Shown here: one piece after another, positions 1-5,671 of the stretch
Layout: the number at the start of each line of letters is the position of its first letter
Numbering within the stretch: the stretch's first letter is position 1
DNA from: Alphaproteobacteria bacterium
Lineage (GTDB): Bacteria > Pseudomonadota > Alphaproteobacteria > RF32 > CAG-239
Reading direction: 5' to 3'
Length of the DNA stretch: 6,696 bases
NCBI GenBank assembly: GCA_017477035.1
Contig: JAFUXW010000028.1
Coordinates: 1 to 6,696 of the forward strand
The notes under the pieces: model-generated
Seen by the model: the letters and a program-made list of their open reading frames with translations, nothing else
The model's database searches: none
Told to the model about the DNA's origin: nothing
Program-made: the position numbers and the translations under genes

Positions 1-1371
1 CACCAAATTGTCAGCTCCGACAATACCATAATCATCATTATTTTGCAAAATATCTATCCCACGATGAACATTAAACACACCCAAGCAGCCGCTGAACAAC
101 TGTCTGAACCAAGCTGTTCCGACAAACATACGTTTATAGGTTATACGCCCCTTACCATAGGCTGCACCTTTAGAATGAAAATGATAAATAATATCATATT
201 TTTTCAAGTCGGTATTCTGCAGAACTTCCATAAAAGGCCCTATATCAAACCCTTTATCAGCACATTCTATAAAACGAGTTTGCGGTTTATATTTTTTTAT
301 CTCATTATATGCATCTGATTGAGCAAAAAAGTTGTTACAAGTGACCGTTAAATCATAATCATAACAATCCAAATTTTGCAAATATTCTTTAATTTCTGAC
401 CAAGCGTTTGCATAAAACATATGCAAATGAACCAATATTTTGGTTTTTTGGTTTCTTTTTATCTCTGTTCTATAGACCTTACGACCGATAAAACGCAACA
501 ATTTATACCACCAACCGTATGAATTATATAGATTAGCTTTAACAATCACCCGCCCCTCGGCACGCCCACTACGTTCATAGTGTAAAAGCGGATTAATCTG
601 GGCTATTTCGACGTCTGGATTATTAACAAAATAATCTTCTCCGCTGAAATTTTTACTCGGATTGCGATTTTCTTTCCAACCATAACGCAAATAATGTTCT
701 ACCGGATCTATTGTTTTAAAATCCAAATCAGGATTATGTTTAATATACCAACGCTTATCAAAATATTCTGACTTTGCAATAAGTTTATACGATGGAGAAT
801 AATACTTTTTAGAAACTTTCAACTTTGGTAATCTTCTTTCAGCGAATCCTTTACGCATAAAATGCAATAATGGGTTTACGCCGGCCTTTGCCACATCGGG
901 ATACATTTTGAGATAGAATTCCGTATCAAAATTCCGGCTCGGATTATAACCTTTTTTCCAACCATATTTCAAATAATGTCGGTATGGTGAATCTGTTTCT
1001 TTAGCATAATCCGGATATTCTGAGGCATACCAAGAGGCATCAAAATAAGAATCTTGGGGACTTAAAGTAACTTTATATTTAGTTGCAACTTTTTTCTCAA
1101 CCACCAAAAAATAAACCAACGGGTTAATATCTAATGATACCAATTCCGGAAATGTACGTAAATACGCATTAGTATTAAAATCAGGCCCCGGATTACGTCC
1201 TTCTCTCCATCCTATTGTGAAATAGTGCTTAGCGGCGTCAATTTTTGCACGCGCCACGTCAGGATTCTGTTTATAATACCATTCGGCGTTAAAATAGTCA
1301 GACTCGGCAATCAATTTAATTTGCCGTTTTTTATCGTGTTCTCTTTTACTGAACCAAGCAAAAAGTTTCAT
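1..1371 (-). CDS. RgpF-family surface-glycan protein with three N-terminal repeat modules (3' end outside window)
   Basis: The 457 codons run off the left edge without a stop. The start is fixed: ATG at 1371-1369 is preceded in frame by TGA only two codons upstream. Residues 25-95, 108-180 and 201-274 are three copies of one module, with signatures such as WYxxxxPD, HYLxYGWKxGxNP, FYLKMYPDVAKA and INPLLHY. A linker (about 275-309) leads to a domain starting at about residue 311 with KILVHLHMFYA, DLTVTCN, DKGFDIGPF and YDIIFHFHSKG. These resemble the rhamnan synthesis protein F (RgpF, PF05045) family, whose members act in rhamnose-rich or other surface polysaccharide assembly. The cytoplasmic glycosyltransferase role is family knowledge; the substrate cannot be read from the sequence. 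No signal peptide or membrane segment is visible. It has its own promoter and lies downstream of a terminator, so it is probably transcribed separately from the acyltransferase pair. Confidence 0.85.
   Translation of the reverse strand, partial: MKLFAWFSKREHDKKRQIKLIAESDYFNAEWYYKQNPDVARAKIDAAKHYFTIGWREGRNPGPDFNTNAYLRTFPELVSLDINPLVYFLVVEKKVATKYKVTLSPQDSYFDASWYASEYPDYAKETDSPYRHYLKYGWKKGYNPSRNFDTEFYLKMYPDVAKAGVNPLLHFMRKGFAERRLPKLKVSKKYYSPSYKLIAKSEYFDKRWYIKHNPDLDFKTIDPVEHYLRYGWKENRNPSKNFSGEDYFVNNPDVEIAQINPLLHYERSGRAEGRVIVKANLYNSYGWWYKLLRFIGRKVYRTEIKRNQKTKILVHLHMFYANAWSEIKEYLQNLDCYDYDLTVTCNNFFAQSDAYNEIKKYKPQTRFIECADKGFDIGPFMEVLQNTDLKKYDIIYHFHSKGAAYGKGRITYKRMFVGTAWFRQLFSGCLGVFNVHRGIDILQNNDDYGIVGADNLV
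550..771 (-). repeat. Glycan-protein repeat module C (RgpF-like gene)
   Basis: Residues 201-274, with YFDKRWYIKHNPD, HYLRYGWKENRNPS, YFVNNPDVEIA and INPLLHYERSGRAEGR. It directly precedes the linker to the RgpF-like domain. Confidence 0.75.
832..1050 (-). repeat. Glycan-protein repeat module B (RgpF-like gene)
   Basis: Residues 108-180, with WYASEYPDYA, HYLKYGWKKGYNPS, FYLKMYPDVAKA and VNPLLHF. At DNA level this copy is the closest to the module in the right-hand glycosyltransferase: 882-897 matches 5781-5796 exactly (16 nt) and 937-953 matches 5836-5852 exactly (17 nt). Confidence 0.8.
1087..1299 (-). repeat. Glycan-protein repeat module A (RgpF-like gene)
   Basis: First of three protein-level modules (residues 25-95), with WYYKQNPDVARA, HYFTIGWREGRNP, AYLRTFPEL and INPLVYF. 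Its last part (FLVVEKK in place of the usual GxxEGR) has diverged. Confidence 0.75.
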
Positions 1372-1402
1372 TAATCAAATACCCATCATTTTACATTGAG
1401 TT

Positions 1403-1432
1403 TATATATAACAGATTAAATTCAATTTGCAA
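1403..1432 (-). promoter_or_regulatory. Candidate sigma-70 promoter for the RgpF-like gene
   Basis: On the minus strand a TTGCAA box (1432-1427) is followed after 16 bp by TATATA (1410-1405), or after 18 bp by the overlapping TATATA at 1408-1403. It sits about 35 bp upstream of the ATG at 1371 and downstream of the terminator of the preceding gene, where an independent promoter is needed. In AT-rich DNA such matches arise easily, so confidence is moderate. Confidence 0.45.
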
Positions 1433-1456
1433 ACACTTAATTACACATATAAGCAA

Positions 1457-1481
1457 GAAACCGCCGATAAACGGCGGTTTT
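1457..1481 (-). terminator. Rho-independent terminator after the MBOAT gene
   Basis: A 9-bp inverted repeat (AAACCGCCG, 1458-1466, pairing with 1472-1480) has a 5-nt loop and a GC-rich 6-bp core, the strongest hairpin seen in the intergenic DNA here. On the minus strand it is followed by a short interrupted T-rich stretch (TTTCTTGCTT counted from the stem). It lies about 20 bp after the MBOAT stop codon. The T-tract is imperfect, so termination may be partial. Confidence 0.65.
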
Positions 1482-1502
1482 CATCATAAGCCAATACTCT
1501 TC

Positions 1503-2909
1503 CTAAAATCTGAAGTAAATAAACGGATTATAGGTAGAAGCGGCAATGGTACAAGCTGACAATACAAACAGTACCATCAACCAAATATTGATACCGGCAC
1601 GCAACCATTTATGTTCGTATTTAACTTCCAAAATCTTGTTAAATATCGGCATTGCACACAATACTGCAGCGATAAAGGCCAAAATCTCGATATTATCGAT
1701 ATAATACGCATACTCATACAAAATCTTATGATTGCGCACCAAACCGAACATATTTTTGATATAATTCCAAGCATAAGTCATTGTATCTGCTCTAAACATT
1801 ACCCAACCGATAACAAAGGCTAAAATACAATAAATGTGTTGGGTAATTTTCAAACCGACACCACCTTCTTTTTTGTGCCAGCCGGTAGCTTTTTCTATAA
1901 TGATGAACATACCGTGCCACAAACCCCAAAAGATGAAATTCCAAGCAGCTCCGTGCCAAAAGCCGGTGGCCAAGAATACTACAAACAAGTTGAAGTAATT
2001 ACGTGCTTTGCTGACACGGTTTCCGCCAAGCGGAATATACAAATATTCTTTAAACCACGTAGAAAGTGAAATATGCCATCTGCGCCAAAATTCGGTAATA
2101 GACTTGGAAATATACGGATAATTGAAGTTCTCCAAGAACTTAAAGCCAAAAATGGAGCCCAAACCGATTGCCATATCCGAATAACCGGAGAAATCATAAA
2201 ACAACTGGAAACTGTAGGCAATCGCCCCAATCCACGCCGTAAAGGCATCAAATTGTTCTACCGGTTGCGTAAAGATTTTATCGGCAACCGCACCCAAAGT
2301 ATTGGCTATCAACATCTTTTTGGATAAACCGATAATAAAGCGTTTTACACCATAAGCAACTTTATCGAAAGTTACCTCACGGTCGCTGATTTGCTCGGCA
2401 ACATCGTGATATTTAACAATCGGACCGGCAATAAGTTGCGGAAACAGGCAGATATACAAAGCCAATTTGTAAATATCTTTTTGCACCCGTACTTCACCAC
2501 GATACACATCAACCACATAAGAAAGCGCTTGGAAGGTGTAGAACGAAATACCAATCGGCATAACCACATCAATAAAGGTCAGATTGGCATTAAAGGCAGC
2601 ATTAATGTTATCCATCACAAAATTAAAGTATTTGAAATAGAACAAAAAGCTCAAATCCGCAATTATGGTTACAGCCAACAAAATTTTGCGATGCAGAGGA
2701 TTTTTACTGCGGCTGATATAGTTTGCCCCCACATAGTTCACCAAAATAGTCAAGAACATAATTGCCAGATAACGAGGCTCACCCCAAGCGTAAAAAATCA
2801 CACTGGCAATCAACAAAATATAGTTCTGCAATTCCTTGCGTGCCAATAAATAGGTTGCACACACAAGCGGCAAAAACATAAATACAAAAGTCATTGATGA
2901 AAATAACAT
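1503..2909 (-). CDS. AlgI-like MBOAT membrane-bound O-acyltransferase
   Basis: This 468-residue polytopic inner-membrane protein belongs to the MBOAT/AlgI family, close to the usual family length. Family members take an acyl group (often acetyl) from a cytoplasmic donor and pass it across the membrane for polysaccharide O-acylation. Visible signatures are FYTFQALSYVVDVYRG (123-138), LFPQLIAGPIVKY (155-167), QLFYDFSGYSDMAIG (235-249), FWRRWHISLSTWFKEYLYIP (274-293) and GFWHGAAWNFIFWGLWHG (316-333). H319 is the expected invariant MBOAT histidine and H279 the second conserved one. The C-terminus FIYFRF (463-468) is typical of AlgI-like proteins. The start has a good Shine-Dalgarno. It begins 3 bases after the stop of the AlgX-like gene, so the two form one transcriptional unit. 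The acceptor glycan is not identifiable. Not called algI because no alginate genes are present. Confidence 0.95.
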   Translation of the reverse strand: MLFSSMTFVFMFLPLVCATYLLARKELQNYILLIASVIFYAWGEPRYLAIMFLTILVNYVGANYISRSKNPLHRKILLAVTIIADLSFLFYFKYFNFVMDNINAAFNANLTFIDVVMPIGISFYTFQALSYVVDVYRGEVRVQKDIYKLALYICLFPQLIAGPIVKYHDVAEQISDREVTFDKVAYGVKRFIIGLSKKMLIANTLGAVADKIFTQPVEQFDAFTAWIGAIAYSFQLFYDFSGYSDMAIGLGSIFGFKFLENFNYPYISKSITEFWRRWHISLSTWFKEYLYIPLGGNRVSKARNYFNLFVVFLATGFWHGAAWNFIFWGLWHGMFIIIEKATGWHKKEGGVGLKITQHIYCILAFVIGWVMFRADTMTYAWNYIKNMFGLVRNHKILYEYAYYIDNIEILAFIAAVLCAMPIFNKILEVKYEHKWLRAGINIWLMVLFVLSACTIAASTYNPFIYFRF

Positions 2910-2912
2910 TCT

Positions 2913-3911
2913 TTAGTTCTCCTTAATTAAATTTTGCGGAAATTTTTTATTTAGTATCTGCGGAATATATCTTTCCACATTTTCCAATATGACTATGTCG
3001 TAATTCTGCTCAATATCTTTTAGATCGGCAACACTTATTGAATCCATATTATTGTTAGTATGAATTTTGTTAAAATCATAACTGAGATAATATAATAAAG
3101 CGCCACCAAAAGAATCTCTCAGCATATATAAGTTTTTTTTCTCATTTATATTATTACATTCATTTCTTCTGGCATTAATATTATAAGATTTACATAAAGA
3201 TTTATTTTTTTGTTTTAACTTATGATACATAGTAGAATCTTTCAAAAAAACACTTCCGAGCATCCTATCTAAATCACCTGTTCCTGAATATCCCATATTA
3301 ATATGTTGATGCGAATCATAAGAAACCTTATCAAACTCATACGATTTTTCGGGCATTTTCATTAATTTCATCAAAGCTTTATATCCGTAATAAGCGCCCA
3401 AATCATTCCAATGTGTATCAAGTTTATAATACAACAATCCTTTATCTTTATTCTTTATAAGAACATCACGCAAATAAATTACCTTAATATTTGAATTCTT
3501 TTTTATATAATTGGCAAATTGATTACCTATGCCATATTCGTCAGCACGCTGCTTTTTTATTAATCTATAGTATTCACCGTAAATCTTACTTTTATCTGGC
3601 GCGATTACATAGTAAAATTCCTTACCTTTTTTCTTACACCAACTGTCAATAGCTATTAAATAATTTAATCCTTGTTGTAATTTATATTCCGATAATATAG
3701 TATTATTGGCATAATTATTCATACTATTATTGTTCAATTTACTAAACAACCATCCGTCTTTACCAACCAAAACTTTATCATTACCAACCATTGGGGCAAT
3801 AAAATATTTTATATTTTGGTATAATCCCGTCATTGCATCCCTACCGAAGAAATGGTCATTATACCAAGCGTCAAATTGCACTCCATAGTTGTTATACCCC
3901 CCCCCCGTCAA
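2913..3911 (-). CDS. AlgJ/AlgX-like SGNH acyltransferase, catalytic (C-terminal) half, out of frame
   Basis: This frame encodes the periplasmic SGNH domain of an AlgJ/AlgX-type polysaccharide O-acyltransferase. Those enzymes receive the acyl group moved by an MBOAT partner and transfer it to the glycan. The domain shows FDAWYNDHFFGRDAM, the KDGWLF motif, VIAPDKSKIYGEYY, DTHWNDLGAYYG and LRDSFGGALLYY. In the rejoined 572-residue protein the expected catalytic residues are D405 and H407 (DTHW) and S507 (RDSFG). The frame can begin only at a TTG (3911) with no Shine-Dalgarno, inside the normal family sequence, so it is not a real separate start. It is the second half of the gene beginning at 4632, displaced by the G10 tract at 3897-3906. 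As the sequence stands, the catalytic domain would be made only by frameshifting, reinitiation or a change in tract length. Confidence 0.85.
   Translation of the reverse strand: MTGGGYNNYGVQFDAWYNDHFFGRDAMTGLYQNIKYFIAPMVGNDKVLVGKDGWLFSKLNNNSMNNYANNTILSEYKLQQGLNYLIAIDSWCKKKGKEFYYVIAPDKSKIYGEYYRLIKKQRADEYGIGNQFANYIKKNSNIKVIYLRDVLIKNKDKGLLYYKLDTHWNDLGAYYGYKALMKLMKMPEKSYEFDKVSYDSHQHINMGYSGTGDLDRMLGSVFLKDSTMYHKLKQKNKSLCKSYNINARRNECNNINEKKNLYMLRDSFGGALLYYLSYDFNKIHTNNNMDSISVADLKDIEQNYDIVILENVERYIPQILNKKFPQNLIKEN
2919..2924 (-). promoter_or_regulatory. Shine-Dalgarno of the MBOAT gene
   Basis: AAGGAG on the minus strand lies 9 nt before the ATG at 2909 and overlaps the last codons of the upstream AlgX-like gene. 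This supports both the start choice and tight co-expression. Confidence 0.7.
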
Positions 3912-4632
3912 TTGTCAGTTGTGGTTTCTTGGCGAGCATGCGATTCTCTTGTTCAGACTTCTCTGTGTCAGATATATGGCTCATCGGAACAAACAACAGT
4001 GCAAAAAACACCGCTAACATCACTATGTCTATCCGTGAATGCTGTTTTTCTATCTTAAACTTGCTCAAATACTGCACAAACTTATACATCAGTAAAAACG
4101 CCAATACCGATATAATAATCAACTGACACCAATCTATCTTATCTGCCTTACCGAACAAATTCAAACCCTTTTTATAAGGCAGATGCGGATCTTCATGCTT
4201 TGATGTCAGATACAATTTACCACTTTTAACCTCAAACTTATCAATGTTTCTGCGATCAAACTCATTATAATTCAACTCGATTTTTTTACTGCCTATTACC
4301 TGTAAGTCGGATATTTCAACATTTCCCGGATTACTGCCTATATCCAGACGGAATTTTATAATCTTTTCTATCGGCAATACTATCTCTACTAGTTGTGCGC
4401 CAGATTTAGCATTCTGTCTTACCGATTGCTTTTCATTAAAACTTTGTCCATTAGTTTCGGTATAAAAAACTTGATATGTTATATCTTTCTCTGCCTCTGC
4501 ATTAAAAGATACTACAACATTTTTACTCAACCATAACTCCGCCGTATAATACAATACTAATCCGGTTAGTAATATGGCTAATCCACATTGTATGTAGTGT
4601 TTCTTAGATATCTTCTTTATCGATTTTATCAT
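3892..4632 (-). CDS. AlgX-like acyltransferase, N-terminal membrane-anchored half (truncated at G10 tract)
   Basis: This 246-residue reading frame is the 5' half of the SGNH acyltransferase. ATG at 4632 is preferred because AAGGG (4646-4642) lies 9 nt upstream; an in-frame TTG at 4641 would abut that same site. Residues about 14-35 form a membrane segment. Residues 36-165 look like an extracytoplasmic beta-rich domain (FRLDIGSNPGNVEISDLQVI, LYLTSKHEDP). Residues 168-188 and 201-219 are two more membrane segments joined by a basic loop (KFKIEKQHSR). The positive-inside rule puts the N-terminus and loop in the cytoplasm and both soluble domains in the periplasm. The end, EQENRMLAKKPQLT, is the usual lead-in to an AlgJ/AlgX domain, but translation stops five codons later at TAA after the G10 tract. 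The truncated product would keep the anchors and lack the catalytic triad. Confidence 0.8.
   Translation of the reverse strand: MIKSIKKISKKHYIQCGLAILLTGLVLYYTAELWLSKNVVVSFNAEAEKDITYQVFYTETNGQSFNEKQSVRQNAKSGAQLVEIVLPIEKIIKFRLDIGSNPGNVEISDLQVIGSKKIELNYNEFDRRNIDKFEVKSGKLYLTSKHEDPHLPYKKGLNLFGKADKIDWCQLIIISVLAFLLMYKFVQYLSKFKIEKQHSRIDIVMLAVFFALLFVPMSHISDTEKSEQENRMLAKKPQLTIDGGGV
3897..3906. repeat. G10 homopolymer in the AlgX-like coding sequence (possible phase-variation tract)
   Basis: Ten consecutive C on the plus strand (G10 on the coding strand) sit exactly where the N- and C-terminal halves of the AlgX-like gene change frame. With ten G the upstream frame reads D-G-G-G-V then TAA. With nine or twelve G it would read D-GGG-YNNYGVQF and continue through the catalytic domain. 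No comparable G/C run occurs elsewhere in this AT-rich window. Slipped-strand phase variation is an inference; sequencing or assembly error is the alternative. Confidence 0.85.
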
Positions 4633-4641
4633 CCTATACAA

Positions 4642-4646
4642 CCCTT
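4642..4646 (-). promoter_or_regulatory. Shine-Dalgarno deciding the ATG start of the AlgX-like gene
   Basis: AAGGG on the minus strand lies 9 nt before ATG 4632 and 0 nt before the alternative TTG 4641, so it favours the ATG. Confidence 0.55.
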
Positions 4647-4667
4647 ATTTCTATTTTCAGTTCAGCC

Positions 4668-4715
4668 TCAATTCTCTATCTGCATTCTGTGTGCCTGAGA
4701 GTAAGCATCGGTCAT
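4668..4715 (-). other. 15-codon ORF with a good ribosome-binding site upstream of the AlgX-like gene
   Basis: The short ORF starts MTDAYSQAHR and ends at TGA 4670-4668. AGGGA (4728-4724) lies 8 nt before its ATG. It ends about 36 nt before the AlgX-like ATG. It could be a leader peptide, or the out-of-frame tail of the small membrane protein whose stop overlaps its Shine-Dalgarno. Nothing in the peptide itself is recognisable. Confidence 0.2.
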
Positions 4716-4726
4716 TCGTTTTATCC

Positions 4727-4854
4727 CTAAACATTGGCATCGTGCCAGTAATTATAATTTGCAACCGTTACTATCAAAGCCACTACAACTCCCGCCACAA
4801 AACTAACCAAAGTCTTATTTGTCTTTTTAGGTTCAACGTTATTTTTTCACTCAT
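4727..4854 (-). pseudogene. Frameshifted small single-pass membrane protein (about 42 residues)
   Basis: From ATG 4854 the frame reads MSEK and then leaves the meaningful frame at an A6 run (plus-strand T6, 4842-4847). One extra A gives a continuous 42-residue protein ending at TAG 4727. It starts MSEKNNVEPKKTNKTL, followed by a hydrophobic stretch (VSFVAGVVVALIVTVA) and a polar tail NYNYWHDANV. The downstream part in its own frame has no usable start, so one indel has broken the gene or the read. The composition (basic N-terminus, one clean membrane helix) argues for real coding. It lies directly upstream of the acyltransferase pair, but I recognise no family, and any partnership with the MBOAT would be speculation. 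Confidence 0.4.
4751..4777 (-). promoter_or_regulatory. Candidate promoter for the AlgX-like/MBOAT pair
   Basis: TTGATA (4777-4772) and a perfect TATAAT (4756-4751) on the minus strand are separated by 15 bp, two short of optimal. A start site near 4744 would give a leader of about 110 nt before ATG 4632. It lies inside the broken small membrane ORF, so it may be a chance match. Confidence 0.3.
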
Positions 4855-4877
4855 TTTATTTTTCCATCCCAATTTAA

Positions 4878-5075
4878 TTAAACAGCTTGTTTTGTTTGCT
4901 GCTCATTATCATTCGTTTCTTTTAATGGTTTTATATATTGTTCGTCAATAATTTTTTGAAAAGCCTGTTTATATTTATCTGCGCAAACTTTTAGTGCTGT
5001 ATGCCTTGCCATATTGAAAGAAATTTTAATCTTTATATATATGTTTTTTACCCAAACATACATATAATGAAACAA
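4878..5075 (-). CDS. Hypothetical small ORF, weakly supported
   Basis: A frame open from 5138 to the TAA at 4878 has in-frame ATGs at 5063 and 5012 and a TTG at 5075; none has a convincing Shine-Dalgarno. The part from ATG 5012 starts MARHTALKVCADKYKQAFQK and has a lysine/glutamate-rich, helical-looking composition with a polar tail (ETNDNEQQTKQAV). The upstream part is tyrosine- and isoleucine-rich. It could be a small protein, or the degraded end of a longer gene, since its neighbours on both sides are broken. It resembles no family I know. It ends 23 bp before the small membrane ORF. Confidence 0.25.
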   Translation of the reverse strand: MFHYMYVWVKNIYIKIKISFNMARHTALKVCADKYKQAFQKIIDEQYIKPLKETNDNEQQTKQAV

Positions 5076-5174
5076 CTCTCGTATTGCTATATTCGGCTGT
5101 AACTTAATCTCATAAAGAAGAGCTACTTGATAATATTTTTAATCATCATAAATACAGTCTTTTATAGAAAATCG

Positions 5175-5325
5175 CTATTTACTGATTTTTTGTAGTATGT
5201 CCATATTCAATTTTATTCTGCATTCTTCTATCGACTTGTAATAATAATTGTTAATCATGATTTTTTAAGAATATTGCAAACCATTCTGTTTTATTTTTAT
5301 AATCACTTATACACTTTTGTACGTT
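5175..5325 (-). pseudogene. Remnants of a second GT92-like glycosyltransferase
   Basis: Two short fragments in different frames match two separate conserved blocks of the intact glycosyltransferase at the right of the window. The first (about 5325-5249) reads CISDYKNKTEWFAIFL and resembles YNEFLQEYGDKNEWVAFVD of the intact gene. The second (5258-5175) reads INNYYYKSIEECRIKLN and resembles INHYYCKSKEEAEAKV. In the intact protein these blocks are about 120 residues apart; here they nearly touch. This implies a large internal deletion plus frameshifts and loss of the DxD-like motif. No functional product is expected. It follows directly after the truncated repeat module ending at 5331, suggesting that deletions have fused neighbouring glycosyltransferase genes. 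Confidence 0.5.
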
Positions 5326-5330
5326 GGTAT

Positions 5331-5507
5331 CTATATGGCTTCGCCAGAATATTGTTTTAAGTATTCTTCCGTTTTAAATTTCTCACTAGCATTATAGCCC
5401 TTTTTCCAACCTTCAGCACTATAATGAGCTTTCGGTCCATTTTTATAACTTTGGGTTTCCACATAATTCGCCACATACCAATCTTCATCGAAATACTCCT
5501 TATTGTT
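5331..5507 (-). repeat. Truncated glycan-protein repeat module
   Basis: This module copy begins NNKEYFDEDWY and stops after EEYLKQY, lacking its second half (compare FYLKKYKDVAKADINPLLHY in the copy just upstream). Confidence 0.65.
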
Positions 5508-5609
5508 CCAGAGTTCGTTGTATTTTTCTTCCTTTACCTTGAATAAGGTTTTACACCACTCGCAAATGCGTTTAAACAATGTTACAGTAGATTTATTGGA
5601 TTCGTCCAT
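5331..5609 (-). pseudogene. Detached C-terminal repeat-module segment of the GT92-like gene
   Basis: This frame (92 codons from ATG 5609, though it also stays open upstream to 5723) encodes a basic linker, TLFKRICEWCKTLFKVKEEK, then one incomplete repeat module: YFDEDWYVANY, HYSAEGWKKGYNASEKF and EEYLKQYSGEAI-stop. The expected DVAxAxINPLLHY half is missing, so the module is truncated. ATG 5609 has no Shine-Dalgarno. The more economical reading is that this is the original C-terminus of the upstream glycosyltransferase, cut off by the 52-nt insertion at 5610-5661. Deleting that segment joins the two frames exactly. An independent small gene is possible but less likely. Confidence 0.6.
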
Positions 5610-5671
5610 TGACGTTTTATTAGTCGATAGGTCCCTTGACGATTCTTGCGGAATCGAGGGATGACTTTTTA
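5610..5671. mobile_element. Small palindromic insertion element flanked by direct repeats
   Basis: Near-identical 10-mers, TGACGTTTTA (5610-5619) and TGACTTTTTA (5662-5671), 9/10 identical, flank 42 bp. Those 42 bp contain an imperfect palindrome at 5632-5661: TCCCT and CGATTC pair with AGGGA and GAATCG across a TTGCG loop, with a 3-nt bulge. The segment carries the stop codon (5622-5620) of the upstream frame. One repeat plus the core is 52 bp, which is not a multiple of three. The layout fits a palindromic repeat inserted with a target duplication, comparable in kind to the palindromic elements found within genes of Rickettsia and other Alphaproteobacteria. No transposase is present. Confidence 0.6.

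Noticed and set aside
43..318. Plus-strand 91-codon ORF
   Set aside because: It lies antisense within the RgpF-like domain, whose minus-strand frame carries clear family motifs. It has no Shine-Dalgarno or recognisable protein features.
2391..2849. Plus-strand 152-codon ORF
   Set aside because: It is antisense to the MBOAT gene and composed of an unremarkable His/Asn-rich sequence. It is a shadow of the coding constraint on the other strand.
3833..4126. Plus-strand ORFs spanning the C10 tract
   Set aside because: They are antisense to both halves of the AlgX-like gene, with no motifs or ribosome-binding site.
4691..4951. Plus-strand hydrophobic 86-codon ORF
   Set aside because: Its hydrophobicity is the complement of AT-rich minus-strand sequence. 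The minus strand holds a better membrane helix with a polar tail and a plausible start.
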